64,000 nucleotides of DNA. It comes from an uncultured Tenacibaculum sp. (lineage in GTDB: Bacteria; Bacteroidota; Bacteroidia; Flavobacteriales; Flavobacteriaceae). Below the pieces are notes generated by a model. That model searched no databases and was not told the DNA's origin. It worked only from the letters and a program-made list of their open reading frames with translations. A program made the translations under genes and the position numbers. Shown here in pieces: positions 1-8,955 of the stretch (its first letter is position 1; each line of letters starts with the position of its first letter). The stretch is from assembly GCA_947501615.1 (NCBI GenBank), contig CANMWK010000011.1, positions 1 through 64,000 of the forward strand, in the 5' to 3' direction.

Positions 1-3
1 TTG

Positions 4-76
4 AGCGGGAGACCGGGTTCGAACCGGCGACATTCAGCTTGGAAGGCTGACGCTCTACCAACTGAGCTACTCCCGC
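4..76 (-). tRNA. tRNA-Gly (anticodon TCC)
   Basis: Read on the minus strand, this 73-nt sequence folds as a complete cloverleaf: acceptor stem GCGGGAG/CTCCCGC, a D arm containing GCTCAGTTGGTAGAGC, anticodon stem TCAGC/GCTGA around the loop CTTCCAA, and a T arm GCCGG-TTCGAAC-CCGGT. The loop gives anticodon TCC, which reads GGA glycine codons. The 3' CCA is not encoded (CAA follows the discriminator), as is usual in Bacteroidota. Its promoter is visible just upstream. The terminator would lie outside the window. Confidence 0.95.
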
Positions 77-92
77 ATTGGCATTGCGGGTG

Positions 93-123
93 CAAATATA
101 GAACCTTTTTTAATATCTGCAAA
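93..123 (-). promoter_or_regulatory. Promoter of tRNA-Gly
   Basis: On the minus strand a -33 TTTG (120-123) is followed after exactly 19 nt by TATATTTG (93-100), a full match to the Bacteroidota primary sigma promoter TTTG-N19-TAnnTTTG. Transcription would start about 7-8 nt further on, just ahead of the mature tRNA 5' end at 76. The tRNA-Met gene at 37.7 kb has the same arrangement. Confidence 0.85.
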
Positions 124-140
124 CTTTTTTGTGAAAAAAG

Positions 141-587
141 CTAATAAAATTTTTGATCTTCTCTTAAAATCTTTGCAAAATGAAAAGCATAAATATTAAA
201 GCCTTCGTTGTAATAAAACTTATGTGATTTAGTATTAGAAGAATAGGTGTTTAGTTCCATAGCTTCGCAACCTTTTGCTTTAGTATGTTCATAAATCCAT
301 TTAAAAAAAAGTTTTCCTAAACCTTTTCCTCGATATGTTTCAGAAATAATTACATGATCGGGTTCAACACTCTTTCCTAAATAATGTCTAATGGAATACC
401 AGAGTCCGCAAATTCCTATTATTTCTTCATTGTTAATAATAGCAACACATTCATAATTCGGACAATTACCCATTTCAACAACGCGGGATTTTAAAATATC
501 TGGAGGAGTTTTTGTGTTAATTATAGAAAGTAAGGGAAGAATACTTAGTATATTGTCTTTATTAATAGTGGTAAAAGAAATATTCAT
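141..587 (-). CDS. GNAT family N-acetyltransferase
   Basis: A 148-residue protein with the GNAT fold, predicted to move an acetyl group from acetyl-CoA to an amine; the substrate is unknown. The acetyl-CoA pyrophosphate loop is visible as RGKGLGKLFFKW (about residues 86-97), after a beta-strand VIISETY. The C-terminal part has SHKFYYNEGF, the usual last-strand pattern where a Tyr often acts as general acid. The length is normal for a single-domain GNAT. It is divergent from the next GNAT gene with only 21 bp between start codons, so both promoters must overlap there or lie inside the opposite gene. Confidence 0.85.
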   Translation of the reverse strand: MNISFTTINKDNILSILPLLSIINTKTPPDILKSRVVEMGNCPNYECVAIINNEEIIGICGLWYSIRHYLGKSVEPDHVIISETYRGKGLGKLFFKWIYEHTKAKGCEAMELNTYSSNTKSHKFYYNEGFNIYAFHFAKILREDQKFY

Positions 588-608
588 CTTTTTTTATTTT
601 TAAAAGTA

Positions 609-1043
609 ATGGTTTTAGTACAAAAGATTAAAGCAGAAGAAACATACTTCTTACGTCAACAAATTTTAAGAAAAAACATTGATTTACCTTATGAATTTGA
701 AGGAGATTTTAATGAAAATACTTTTCATGTTGGTGTTTTTGATGGAGAAGAACTATTGGGAATAGGAACATTTATGCAAAATAATTTAGAAAAATTAGAT
801 GGAACTCATTATCAATTACGAGGCATGGCAACTTCCGAAAAAGCTAGAGGTAAAGGTTTTGGAAAGTTATTACTAGAATTTGCGACTAAGGAGTTAATAA
901 AATTAGAAGCTAATTATTTATGGTGTAATGCCAGAGAAGTAGCTGTACGATTTTATGAAAAAAATCAATTCAAAATTTTAGGGGACAGATTTATAAATAA
1001 AGTGGGTCCTCATTATAAAATGTATAAACCATTAACTAAATGA
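609..1043 (+). CDS. GNAT family N-acetyltransferase
   Basis: A 144-residue GNAT acetyltransferase. Motif A is RGMATSEKARGKGFGKLLLEFA (about residues 71-92), with the R/Q-x-x-G-x-G/A acetyl-CoA loop as RGKGFG, and the C-terminal motif is REVAVRFYEKNQF. Similar small cytosolic GNATs are annotated only at family level, so the substrate cannot be inferred. Its stop codon overlaps the start of the downstream hydrolase gene (ATGA at 1040-1043), so the two are co-transcribed and probably translationally coupled. Confidence 0.85.
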   Translation: MVLVQKIKAEETYFLRQQILRKNIDLPYEFEGDFNENTFHVGVFDGEELLGIGTFMQNNLEKLDGTHYQLRGMATSEKARGKGFGKLLLEFATKELIKLEANYLWCNAREVAVRFYEKNQFKILGDRFINKVGPHYKMYKPLTK

Positions 1044-1939
1044 AAATCATTAAAAATGTAAGTTTAATAGCATTCTTAGCATTAACTTTCTCTAGTATTG
1101 CACAACAAAAAGAAGTAAAAATAGTACCTACAAAAATTACCGAAAACATTTATATGCTAAAAGGGCAAGGAGGTAATATAGGTTTATTTGTTGGTGAAGA
1201 TGGAGCTTTTATGATAGATGATCAATTTGCGCATCTAACTCCCAAAATTTTAAAAGCCATTAAAGATATCACTGATAAACCTGTGAAATATTTGATTAAT
1301 ACTCACTGGCATGGAGACCATACAGGAGGAAATCAAAATATGAGTAAAGAAGGAGCGGTTATCATTTCGCACAAGAATGTTAGAAAGCGTATGGGAATGG
1401 AGAGTGTGGTTAGAGGAAAAACTAGACCAGCTTCTCCAAAAGAAGCCTTACCTGTAATTACATTTACTGAAGATATGATGGTACATTTTAATGGTGAAGA
1501 TGTTTTAATTTCACATGTACATGATGCGCATACCGATGGTGACGCACATATTTATTTTTCTAAAAGTAATGTGTTGCATATGGGAGATACTTATTTTCAA
1601 GGAAAATATCCCTTTATAGATTTATCTAGTGGTGGTGGTATTAACGGTTATATAGCTTCAGCTGAAAAAGCATTATTGGTCATAGATGATGCGACAGTAA
1701 TCATACCAGGTCATAGAGAATTATCTAATAAAAAAGAATTAAAAGCGTACAAAGAAATGTTAGTTACGCTTAGAGATCGAGTTCAAGCAAAGATAAAAGC
1801 AGGAAAAACTTTAGAAGAAGTAAAGAAAGATGCTTCAATAACTAAGGAATATGATGCTCAAAAATATGGAGACTGGTTTATTACTAGTGAAGGAATAAGA
1901 GAAACGATTTACAAGAGTTTAACTCAAGAAAAGCATTAA
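1040..1939 (+). CDS. Secreted MBL-fold metallo-hydrolase
   Basis: A 299-residue protein with an N-terminal signal peptide (hydrophobic residues 8-20, ending SSIAQQ), so exported to the periplasm. The metallo-beta-lactamase zinc motif HxHxDH is intact as HWHGDH (residues 89-94). Later ligands are supplied by HVHDAHTDGD (around 170), HMGDTYF and the final PGHRE. The class of MBL proteins with a THWHGDHTGGN motif and a C-terminal helical extension includes many quinoprotein-relay or lactonase-like hydrolases. Beta-lactamase activity is possible but not indicated. It overlaps the upstream GNAT gene by 4 nt. Confidence 0.85.
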   Translation: MKIIKNVSLIAFLALTFSSIAQQKEVKIVPTKITENIYMLKGQGGNIGLFVGEDGAFMIDDQFAHLTPKILKAIKDITDKPVKYLINTHWHGDHTGGNQNMSKEGAVIISHKNVRKRMGMESVVRGKTRPASPKEALPVITFTEDMMVHFNGEDVLISHVHDAHTDGDAHIYFSKSNVLHMGDTYFQGKYPFIDLSSGGGINGYIASAEKALLVIDDATVIIPGHRELSNKKELKAYKEMLVTLRDRVQAKIKAGKTLEEVKKDASITKEYDAQKYGDWFITSEGIRETIYKSLTQEKH

Positions 1940-2063
1940 TTTTATTTTCAAAAATGATACAAAAGCATTTAATTCCTTTTCAATATTAAACATTCTTAAA
2001 ATGGATTTGAAAAGGAAGTTAGATGTTTTTTAGGGAAGTTAATAGTAAACTAATCTTAGTGAG

Positions 2064-3608
2064 TTAAGCTTTCTCACGAATAATTTCTGCAATAGTTTTA
2101 TTCTGAATTTTACTTTCTAACCAAGACAAAATGTCTAAATATAGAAATGCTCTTTTTTCATATGGATGATGTTCAAAAGCTTTTAATCTGCGATGAATAT
2201 TTTGGAATTCTTTTTTGAATTGATGCGGATACAAATCTCCTAAAGATCGAATAGATTCAATAAAAATCTTCTGAACTTCTTGTAGATTTTCCATTTTCAA
2301 TAAGAATTTATAAGTCTCTTTAAATTGTTTTTCTAAATGATAATCTAAGCCGCATTCATAATGCGCAATTAGATTAAGAACTCTGGCAAAACATTGTAAA
2401 TCTTCACCAACATAAAGTTTTTTTGCTTGAATGATTTTAGAAAGATATTCTATACACATTTTGTTGTTACCCATTCCGAAGTATAAACACGCAATTTTGT
2501 AATAAAATTGAATGATGTGATGCTTGTCTAAACGGTTACTATATAACTTTATTTTTTCATTAATTTCATGAATTAAATATTCTCCTTCATGAAAATTACC
2601 TTCAATAAAATGTTTGTGGAGTTTATTGGCGTAACAGTATTGAAAAATTAAAATTTCAGTATTACTATTAATGGAAATTTCATTGTTTTTGATTTCATTC
2701 TCAAACCTAGTTAGTTCTTTGTTGAACTCATTTTTGTGTCGTGTAAAAAACAAAGATTCAAGTAGGTAGTTTCTTCCTTTTAAATAGAAAACCGGATTCG
2801 TTGCTATCATTTTAGGGTATTCTCTAAATAAAGAAACCCATTTACTGGCATATTTATAACCGTTTAAAAAATCTTGAGTTAAAAAACAACGCCAAAGATG
2901 TGCTTTATATAACCATAAACGTTCTCTAAAACCTAAAGAATGATAATTGATTTCGGGTAATCTGGCATTGAAATAATCATTAATTTTTTTAAGTTCTTCA
3001 TCATTTCTTACATATCCCGTTTTTAATAAAATACCATACAATTGTAGTGATAAATTAGATAGTTTACTTGTAATAACGTTTTGTTGACTTAATGTTTTTG
3101 CTTGAACAGTAAGTTCATCTGCTCTGGTACTTATACTTCTTGTAATGTATTGACTTTCTATTACTTTTTCTAATTCAACAATTTCATAAGCTACATTTTT
3201 TTCTTCATTTTCTATGGCCATCGTTTTGGCTTTTTCTAAAAGTTTTAAGCTTTGTTTATATAATCCTTTTTGATATAAAACCGTAGCAAAATCTAGTTGT
3301 TCACGTATTTGAACTCTCAAGTTTTTGTGAGAAGGATTCATACGTAAACTTGTTAAAATTTGCTTATACAAATGTGCTTTTAAATTAGATAATTGTTGTT
3401 TGCTTACAATACCACTGTTAATAATAGCTTTTTCATCATATTTTTTTTGCTTCTCTAAAAATTTAAATAAAGTGAAAAATTTTGCTTGATTATTTCCTTC
3501 AAGTCTTCCAATATATAAATTGAATTGCCTTTTTTCAGATTTTGTAAGTGATTGAATTAAGGCGAATAAAGCATCTTGATTTTGATTAGCTTTTGTAAAA
3601 TTATTCAT
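2064..3608 (-). CDS. Conserved Flavobacteriia protein, helical TPR-like
   Basis: A 514-residue protein with no signal peptide or membrane segment. It looks all alpha-helical: repeated helix-turn-helix stretches with small/aromatic patterns (for example LYQKGLYKQSLKLLEKAKTMA near residues 111-131, and YYKIACLYFGMGNNKMCIEYLSKI near 367-390) resemble degenerate tetratricopeptide repeats. Such repeats usually mediate protein-protein contacts. I do not recognise a catalytic motif. It is divergent from leuA across a 134-bp gap, an arrangement that suggests shared promoter space rather than shared function. It could be a cytosolic scaffold or a regulator, and the function is unknown. Confidence 0.7.
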   Translation of the reverse strand: MNNFTKANQNQDALFALIQSLTKSEKRQFNLYIGRLEGNNQAKFFTLFKFLEKQKKYDEKAIINSGIVSKQQLSNLKAHLYKQILTSLRMNPSHKNLRVQIREQLDFATVLYQKGLYKQSLKLLEKAKTMAIENEEKNVAYEIVELEKVIESQYITRSISTRADELTVQAKTLSQQNVITSKLSNLSLQLYGILLKTGYVRNDEELKKINDYFNARLPEINYHSLGFRERLWLYKAHLWRCFLTQDFLNGYKYASKWVSLFREYPKMIATNPVFYLKGRNYLLESLFFTRHKNEFNKELTRFENEIKNNEISINSNTEILIFQYCYANKLHKHFIEGNFHEGEYLIHEINEKIKLYSNRLDKHHIIQFYYKIACLYFGMGNNKMCIEYLSKIIQAKKLYVGEDLQCFARVLNLIAHYECGLDYHLEKQFKETYKFLLKMENLQEVQKIFIESIRSLGDLYPHQFKKEFQNIHRRLKAFEHHPYEKRAFLYLDILSWLESKIQNKTIAEIIREKA

Positions 3609-3706
3609 TATAATATATTGAAAATCAGTTTTTTAATCGTTTTTATTATCTTCTTTGATATCGTAAAGAGATGTGTTTGTTCAAAGGTTTTTATAAAGCC
3701 AATATA

Positions 3707-3714
3707 TAAATTTG
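3707..3714 (+). promoter_or_regulatory. Predicted -7 element of the leu operon
   Basis: TAAATTTG matches the Bacteroidota TAnnTTTG -7 box and would start transcription near 3721, leaving a leader of only about 20 nt before the leuA ATG. No TTG lies at the expected 19-nt spacing upstream, so the -33 element is weak, which is common for activator-dependent or modest promoters. The short leader leaves no room for a leader-peptide attenuator, unlike the ilv operon. Confidence 0.5.
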
Positions 3715-3742
3715 AGTTAGATAATAACAACTATTAGTTATA

Positions 3743-4918
3743 ATGAAAGATAATAAAATCCAAATTTTTGATACCACTCTAAGAGACGGAGAACAGGTGC
3801 CAGGCTGTAAGTTAGATACTAATCAGAAATTAGTTATAGCTGAACGATTGGATAGTATGGGGGTTGATATTATAGAAGCAGGATTTCCAGTATCTAGTCC
3901 AGGAGACTTTAATTCTGTTAGTGAAATTGCGAAAATAGTTAAGAATGCTACAGTTTGTGGTTTATCAAGAGCTGTTCAAAAAGATATAGAAGTAGCAGCT
4001 GAAGCATTGAAATACGCAGTAAAGCCTAGGATTCATACCGGTATAGGAACAAGTGATTCACATATAAAACACAAGTTTAATAGTACGAGAGAAAAAGTAA
4101 TTGAAAGAGCAATTGCTGCGGTTTCTCATGCAAAAAAATATGTAAATGATGTTGAGTTTTATGCTGAAGATGCTGGTAGAACAGAAAATGAATTCTTAGC
4201 TAAAGTTTGTGAGGCGGCAATTAAAGCAGGTGCAACTGTTTTAAATATTCCTGATACTACAGGGTATTGCTTGCCAGAAGAATATGGAGCGAAAATAAAA
4301 TATTTAAAAGACAATGTGAAAGGAATTGACAATGTAATTATTTCTTGTCATTGTCATAACGATCTTGGTTTGGCAACTGCTAATTCAATTTCTGGAGTTG
4401 TAAACGGAGCTAGACAAATAGAGTGTACAATTAACGGAATTGGAGAGCGGGCAGGAAATACAGCGTTAGAAGAAGTGGTCATGATTTTAAAACAACATCC
4501 ATATTTAAATCTTCATACCGATATTAATACAAAGCTGTTATACGACACAAGTTTAATGGTAAGAGAAAAAATGGGAATGCCTGTACAGCCAAATAAAGCT
4601 ATAGTAGGCGCAAACGCATTTGCGCATAGTTCGGGAATTCATCAAGATGGAGTAATTAAAAATCGTGAAACCTATGAGATTATCGATCCAGAAGAAGTAG
4701 GTGTAACAGAAAGTGCAATTGTATTAACAGCAAGAAGCGGTAGAGCAGCTTTAGCGTATAGAGCTAAAAAAATAGGTTATGAGTTAACTAAAGTTCAGTT
4801 AGATAAAGCCTATCATACGTTTTTACAATTCGCTGATAAACAAAAAGAAGTCATAGATGAAGATATTCATTTAATAATGAAGAAATTGAGTAATAGTACT
4901 AAAATAGCAATCGCATAA
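3743..4918 (+). CDS. leuA: 2-isopropylmalate synthase, short form
   Basis: Catalyses the first committed step of leucine synthesis: acetyl-CoA + 2-oxoisovalerate to 2-isopropylmalate. The HMGL-like TIM barrel begins with [13 protein letters not shown] (residues 9-21, signature 1 of alpha-isopropylmalate/homocitrate synthases). HCHNDLG near residue 203 carries the metal-binding His-x-His, and NGIGERAGN is the second family signature. At 391 residues it ends shortly after the catalytic linker and lacks the C-terminal LeuA dimerisation/allosteric domain (about 130 residues) that binds leucine in 500-residue enzymes, so it is probably less sensitive to feedback by the usual mechanism. Homocitrate or citramalate synthase is possible in principle, but the leuCDB context argues for LeuA. 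The stop codon overlaps leuC's start (TAATG). Confidence 0.93.
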   Translation: MKDNKIQIFDTTLRDGEQVPGCKLDTNQKLVIAERLDSMGVDIIEAGFPVSSPGDFNSVSEIAKIVKNATVCGLSRAVQKDIEVAAEALKYAVKPRIHTGIGTSDSHIKHKFNSTREKVIERAIAAVSHAKKYVNDVEFYAEDAGRTENEFLAKVCEAAIKAGATVLNIPDTTGYCLPEEYGAKIKYLKDNVKGIDNVIISCHCHNDLGLATANSISGVVNGARQIECTINGIGERAGNTALEEVVMILKQHPYLNLHTDINTKLLYDTSLMVREKMGMPVQPNKAIVGANAFAHSSGIHQDGVIKNRETYEIIDPEEVGVTESAIVLTARSGRAALAYRAKKIGYELTKVQLDKAYHTFLQFADKQKEVIDEDIHLIMKKLSNSTKIAIA

Positions 4919-6300
4919 TGGGAAAAACATTGTTCGATAAAGTTTGGGATAAACACGTTGTGGATACAATTCAAGATGGTCCACAAATATTATATATTGA
5001 TAAACATTTAATTCATGAAGTAACTAGTCCACAAGCCTTCAATGAGCTTAAGGAGAGAGGTGTTTCTGTAGCTAGACCAGATAAAATTGTGGCTACTGCA
5101 GATCATAATACCCCTACAGTAAATCAGCATTTACCAGTTAAAGATGCATTATCTAGAAATCAATTACAACAATTAGAAAATAATTGTAAAGAAAACAATA
5201 TCACGTTGTATGGTTTAGGCCATAAATACAATGGTATAGTTCATGTAATGGCTCCAGAATTAGGAATTACACAACCTGGAATGACAATGGTTTGTGGAGA
5301 TAGTCATACGTCAACTCATGGTGCTTTTGGAGCGATAGCATTTGGTATAGGAACAAGTCAAGTTGCTCAAGTGTTTGCAAGTCAATGTTTATTAATTCAA
5401 AAGCCGAAAAGTTTACGGGTTAACGTAAACGGAAAACTTAAGAAAGGAGTATTACCTAAAGACGTGATTTTGTATATCATATCTAAGTTAGGAACAAATT
5501 CAGGAACTGGATATTTCTGTGAGTATGCTGGTAATGTATTCGAAGAAATGTCAATGGAGGGTAGAATGACAGTGTGTAATATGAGTATAGAAATGGGAGC
5601 ACGTGGAGGGATGATTGCTCCTGATCAAACTACTTTCGATTATGTTGAAGGGAGAGAATTTGCTCCAAAAGGAGAAGAATTTCAAGCTAAAGTAGAATAT
5701 TGGAAAACGTTAAAGACTGATGAAGACGCAGTTTTTGATCAAGAATATTCTTTCGACGCTGTAGATATAGAACCAATGGTTACTTATGGAACCAATCCTG
5801 GTATGGGAATTAAGATTTCAGAAAGTATTCCAATATCAGACGACGCTTCTTTTGAAAAATCGCTTTCATATATGAATTTCAAGAAAGGAGAAAGTTTGGT
5901 AGGTAAGGCAATTAATTATGTATTTATAGGAAGTTGTACCAATTCTAGAATTGAAGATTTTCAAGTTGCGGCTAGTTTCATAAAAGGAAAACAAAAAGCA
6001 GAAAACGTAAATGCTTGGTTGGTTCCAGGTTCGCAACAAGTAGCAAAACAAATTAAAGAAGAAGGTTTGCAAGATATTTTTGAAGCAGCAGGTTTCGAAT
6101 TACGTCAGCCTGGATGTTCTGCTTGTTTAGCAATGAATGATGATAAAATACCCGAAGGGGAATACTGTGTTTCTACTTCAAATAGAAACTTTGAAGGAAG
6201 ACAAGGACAAGGAGCGAGAACAATTTTAGCAAGTCCTCTAGTTGCAGCAGCAACGGCAGTAGAAGGAAAAATAATTAATATAACGGAACATTTAAATTAA
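4918..6300 (+). CDS. leuC: 3-isopropylmalate dehydratase large subunit
   Basis: Aconitase-family large subunit that, with LeuD, isomerises 2- to 3-isopropylmalate using a [4Fe-4S] cluster. Visible signatures: [20 protein letters not shown] (about 131-150), GSCTNSR near 339, and the cluster-binding Cys in GSCTN plus the PGCSACL pair (about residues 396-402). At 460 residues the length is normal for bacterial LeuC. It is the second gene of the leu operon, with 1-nt overlaps on both sides, so translation is probably coupled along leuA-leuC-leuD. Cytosolic. Confidence 0.97.
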   Translation: MGKTLFDKVWDKHVVDTIQDGPQILYIDKHLIHEVTSPQAFNELKERGVSVARPDKIVATADHNTPTVNQHLPVKDALSRNQLQQLENNCKENNITLYGLGHKYNGIVHVMAPELGITQPGMTMVCGDSHTSTHGAFGAIAFGIGTSQVAQVFASQCLLIQKPKSLRVNVNGKLKKGVLPKDVILYIISKLGTNSGTGYFCEYAGNVFEEMSMEGRMTVCNMSIEMGARGGMIAPDQTTFDYVEGREFAPKGEEFQAKVEYWKTLKTDEDAVFDQEYSFDAVDIEPMVTYGTNPGMGIKISESIPISDDASFEKSLSYMNFKKGESLVGKAINYVFIGSCTNSRIEDFQVAASFIKGKQKAENVNAWLVPGSQQVAKQIKEEGLQDIFEAAGFELRQPGCSACLAMNDDKIPEGEYCVSTSNRNFEGRQGQGARTILASPLVAAATAVEGKIINITEHLN

Positions 6301-6878
6301 TGGAAAAGTTTCAAATATTAAAAGACACAGCGGTACCGTTGCCAGTAGAGAATGTTGATACAGATCAGATCATACCTGCACGCTTTTTAAAAGCAACGGA
6401 TAAAAAAGGTTTTGGAGATAATGTATTTAGAGACTGGAGATTCCATAAAGATGGGAGTATAAATGAAGATTTTGTTTTAAATAATCAGAATTATAAAGGA
6501 AGCATTTTAATTGCTGGAGACAATTTTGGTTGTGGTTCTAGTAGAGAACATGCGGCTTGGGCATTAGCAGGATACGGATTTAAAGTTGTAGTTAGTAGTT
6601 TTTTTGCGGATATTTTTAAAGGTAATGCATTGAATAATGGAATACTTCCAATTCAAGTTACTCCAGAGTTTTTAAAAAGTATTCTAAAGGAAATACAAGA
6701 AAATCCAGAAACAGAATTGACTGTAGATCTTGAGAATCAAAGTGTAAAAACTACAGTTGGTGAAGTTCGTTTTGAAATTAATTCCTATAAAAAATTATGT
6801 CTATTGAATGGTTATGACGATATAGACTTTTTAATTAGTAAGAAAGAAAACATAGAAGCATACGAGGCATCGTTGTAA
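6300..6878 (+). CDS. leuD: 3-isopropylmalate dehydratase small subunit
   Basis: A 192-residue swivelling-domain partner of LeuC. It begins with the typical segment for the substrate-binding loop ([16 protein letters not shown], about 17-32). It contains the family motif [13 protein letters not shown] (about 73-85), which contacts substrate carboxylates, and the [13 protein letters not shown] region. It starts on the last base of leuC and is followed by 15 nt before leuB. Full-length and intact. Confidence 0.97.
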   Translation: MEKFQILKDTAVPLPVENVDTDQIIPARFLKATDKKGFGDNVFRDWRFHKDGSINEDFVLNNQNYKGSILIAGDNFGCGSSREHAAWALAGYGFKVVVSSFFADIFKGNALNNGILPIQVTPEFLKSILKEIQENPETELTVDLENQSVKTTVGEVRFEINSYKKLCLLNGYDDIDFLISKKENIEAYEASL

Positions 6879-6893
6879 AAAGAATACAAGTAT

Positions 6894-8009
6894 ATGAGAT
6901 TTAATATTACAGTTATCCCCGGAGATGGTATAGGACCAGAAGTAATAGATCAGGCAAAAAAAGTATTAGAAGCCATTGGAGAAGTTTACGATCATACTTT
7001 TGTATATGATGAAGTATTGATGGGAGCTTGTGCGATAGACAAAACAGGAAATCCGTTGCCAGATAAAACATTAGCTTCATGTAAAAAAAGTGATGCTATT
7101 TTATTTGGAGCAATAGGTGATCCTAAATACGATAACGATCCGTCGGCAAAAGTAAGACCAGAACAAGGTTTGTTAAGGTTAAGAAAGGAGCTAGGTTTGT
7201 TTTGTAATATAAGACCAGTTAAAGCATATGATGCATTAATCAAGAATTCTCCTTTAAAAGAAGATATTATTAAAGGAACTGATATCGAGATTTATCGAGA
7301 ATTAACAGGTGGTATTTATTTTGGGATAAAAGAATTAAGTGATGATGGTAAAATAGCTTTTGATGGATGTTCATATGCTGTAGAGGAAATTGAGCGAATG
7401 GGGCATTTGGCTTTTAAATCAGCAAGAAATAGAAGAAAAAAATTAACATTAGTCGATAAAGCAAACGTGTTGGAAACGTCTCGATTATGGAGGAAAACAA
7501 TTACTGCTTTAGCAAAAGAATATCCAGATGTTGAGGTTGATACAATGTTTGTAGATAATGCAGCAATGCAGTTAATCTTGAATCCTAAACAGTTTGATGT
7601 TATTCTTACAGAGAATTTGTTCGGTGATATTTTATCAGACGAAGCTAGTGTGATAGGAGGTTCTATTGGGTTGTTGGCTTCGGCTTCAGTAGGGGATAAA
7701 GTTGCTTTATTTGAACCTATACATGGTTCTTTTCCTCAAGCCAAAGGGAAAGATATTGCAAATCCATTAGCATCTATTTTATCAGCAGCAATGCTATTAA
7801 GACATTTAGATTTAGAGACAGAGGCTACGGTAATAGAAAACGCAGTGCTAAAGTCTTTAGAATTAGGAATAACTACACAGGATATCGATTCTGAGAACGA
7901 TTTTACTACTTCAAAAGTTGGGGATTTTATAACTGACTATATCCATAACCAAGAGGATAGTAATATTAATTTTAGGAATGTTCACATGGGACAGAGTACT
8001 ATAATTTAG
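6894..8009 (+). CDS. leuB: 3-isopropylmalate dehydrogenase
   Basis: NAD-dependent oxidative decarboxylase of the isocitrate/isopropylmalate dehydrogenase family, making 2-oxoisocaproate, the direct leucine precursor. Visible: the N-terminal VIPGDGIGPEV, the substrate-binding arginines in the RPEQGLLRLRKELGLFCNIRP segment (about residues 89-109), IYRELTGGIYFG, and the metal-binding aspartates in the NLFGDILSDEASVIGGSIG signature (about 243-261). At 371 residues it has slightly more C-terminal tail than usual. It is the last gene of the leu operon and a strong terminator follows. Confidence 0.97.
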   Translation: MRFNITVIPGDGIGPEVIDQAKKVLEAIGEVYDHTFVYDEVLMGACAIDKTGNPLPDKTLASCKKSDAILFGAIGDPKYDNDPSAKVRPEQGLLRLRKELGLFCNIRPVKAYDALIKNSPLKEDIIKGTDIEIYRELTGGIYFGIKELSDDGKIAFDGCSYAVEEIERMGHLAFKSARNRRKKLTLVDKANVLETSRLWRKTITALAKEYPDVEVDTMFVDNAAMQLILNPKQFDVILTENLFGDILSDEASVIGGSIGLLASASVGDKVALFEPIHGSFPQAKGKDIANPLASILSAAMLLRHLDLETEATVIENAVLKSLELGITTQDIDSENDFTTSKVGDFITDYIHNQEDSNINFRNVHMGQSTII

Positions 8010-8028
8010 TTAAGTTTTGTTTTGAATT

Positions 8029-8060
8029 AAAGCACCTCTATTTACTGGAGGTGCTTTTTT
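8029..8060 (+). terminator. Rho-independent terminator of the leu operon
   Basis: Ten-base-pair stem AAAGCACCTC/GAGGTGCTTT (8029-8038 with 8048-8057), a 9-nt loop and a continuing T run to 8060. It begins 20 nt after the leuB stop codon. Confidence 0.92.
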
Positions 8061-8107
8061 ATTTAAAGAAATCGCAATTTCTTGTAGTCATTTTTATGAT
8101 ATTTATA

Positions 8108-8141
8108 AATTAAAATTACGTATTAATACGTAATTTTAATT
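8108..8141. repeat. Perfect 34-nt palindrome with GTATTAATAC core
   Basis: The half AATTAAAATTACGTATT (8108-8124) is followed at once by its exact reverse complement (8125-8141). It lies in the long gap between leuB and the PII gene and has no T tail, so it is not an ordinary terminator. The core GTATTAATACGTA recurs at 8489-8501, about 100 bp upstream of the PII start. It could be an operator for a nitrogen regulator or a cruciform-forming site. The function is inferred only. Confidence 0.6.
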
Positions 8142-8601
8142 CCTTCTTGTTAAAATTCACTTTTTTTTCAACAGTGGTTATTTTTATGTAATCCTTAATT
8201 TAAGTCTCTTGATTTGAGTATTTAATAATCGACGATTCTTTTTTGATATAGATTTTAAGAGATTCTAATTTTTAAGTGTTTTTTTTTGAGTAGCTTTTTC
8301 TTTTATACATCGTTTTAGTCTGTTTAGTAGTGTTTTGTGTTTTGATTTTTCCTTTTTTGGATTTAGATTTGGGAGTCGGAGTAATGATTTTACAAGGAAG
8401 AGACTAGTAAAAACAAATCCTTTGAATAGATTGTTTTTTTCTTTGTTCCAATCGTAACTAGAAATATTTCATTAAGATTAGTGATTAAGTATTAATACGT
8501 ATTGTTATTGTTTTTGGTTATACTATGCTGAATATTCAGTTTTTACTTCTTGAAACACATTACTCTGATCATCAAAACATATAAATTATTAACTAATCAT
8601 C
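8142..8601. other. Long gene-free upstream region of glnB-amtB
   Basis: I see no credible coding sequence on either strand in these 460 bases. They are T-rich and hold three small palindromes: GAAATATTTC (8461-8470), the GTATTAATAC core copy (8489-8498) and CTGAATATTCAG (8528-8539). There is no TAnnTTTG box at consensus spacing. The clustering of palindromes in the last 140 bp before the PII gene suggests regulation, perhaps by nitrogen status, but no regulator can be named. Confidence 0.4.
8489..8501. repeat. Second copy of the GTATTAATACGTA core
   Basis: These 13 bases are identical to the centre-right of the 34-nt palindrome at 8108-8141, and 10 of them (GTATTAATAC) are themselves a palindrome. 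The copy sits about 100 bp before the PII start codon, in a position suitable for a regulator-binding site. Confidence 0.5.
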
Positions 8602-8940
8602 ATGAAAAAAATTGAAGCAATAATTAGAAAATCCAAATTTGGTGAGGTGAAAAGAGCACTTCATGAAGTAGGGGTTAACTTTTTTTCGTACTGGGATGTT
8701 ACAGGTCTTGGAAATGAAAAAAAAGGACATGTGTACAGAGGTGTTTCTTACAGTACAAGTGATATTCAAAGAAGGTATCTGTCAATAGTTGTAAATGACG
8801 ATTTTGAAGAAATTACAATTAAAACAATTCTTAAAGCAGCATCTACAGGTAACGTTGGAGATGGAAAAATCTTTGTTAGCGATATCAAGCAAGCTTACAG
8901 AATTAGAACAGGTGAAGAAGGAGGAGATACTTTAAATTAA
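8602..8940 (+). CDS. glnB: PII nitrogen regulatory protein
   Basis: A 112-residue trimeric signal protein of the GlnB/GlnK family, which senses 2-oxoglutarate and ATP/ADP and in this context probably gates the adjacent ammonium transporter. The T-loop carries VYRGVSY (about residues 47-53) with a Tyr at the place uridylylated in Proteobacteria. The B-loop TGNVGDGKIFV (about 85-95) and C-terminal RIRTGE are canonical. The segment after the first helix (NFFSYWDVTGLGNEKKGHV) differs from the proteobacterial sequence and is typical of the Bacteroidota form. It is 15 nt upstream of the amt gene, the classic glnK-amtB arrangement, so GlnK is an equally fair name. Confidence 0.92.
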   Translation: MKKIEAIIRKSKFGEVKRALHEVGVNFFSYWDVTGLGNEKKGHVYRGVSYSTSDIQRRYLSIVVNDDFEEITIKTILKAASTGNVGDGKIFVSDIKQAYRIRTGEEGGDTLN

Positions 8941-8955
8941 TTTGATAGAACAATT

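Noticed and set aside
3630..3742. Hydrophobic frame before leuA (TTG start, ISFLIVFIIFFDIV) as a leucine leader peptide
   Set aside because: No ATG start, few Leu codons, no terminator between it and leuA, and the predicted -7 box lies downstream of it.
8513..8530. TGG-N-GC sequence before glnB as a sigma-54 promoter
   Set aside because: The GG to GC spacing is 9 nt, not the required 10, and the surrounding consensus bases are absent.
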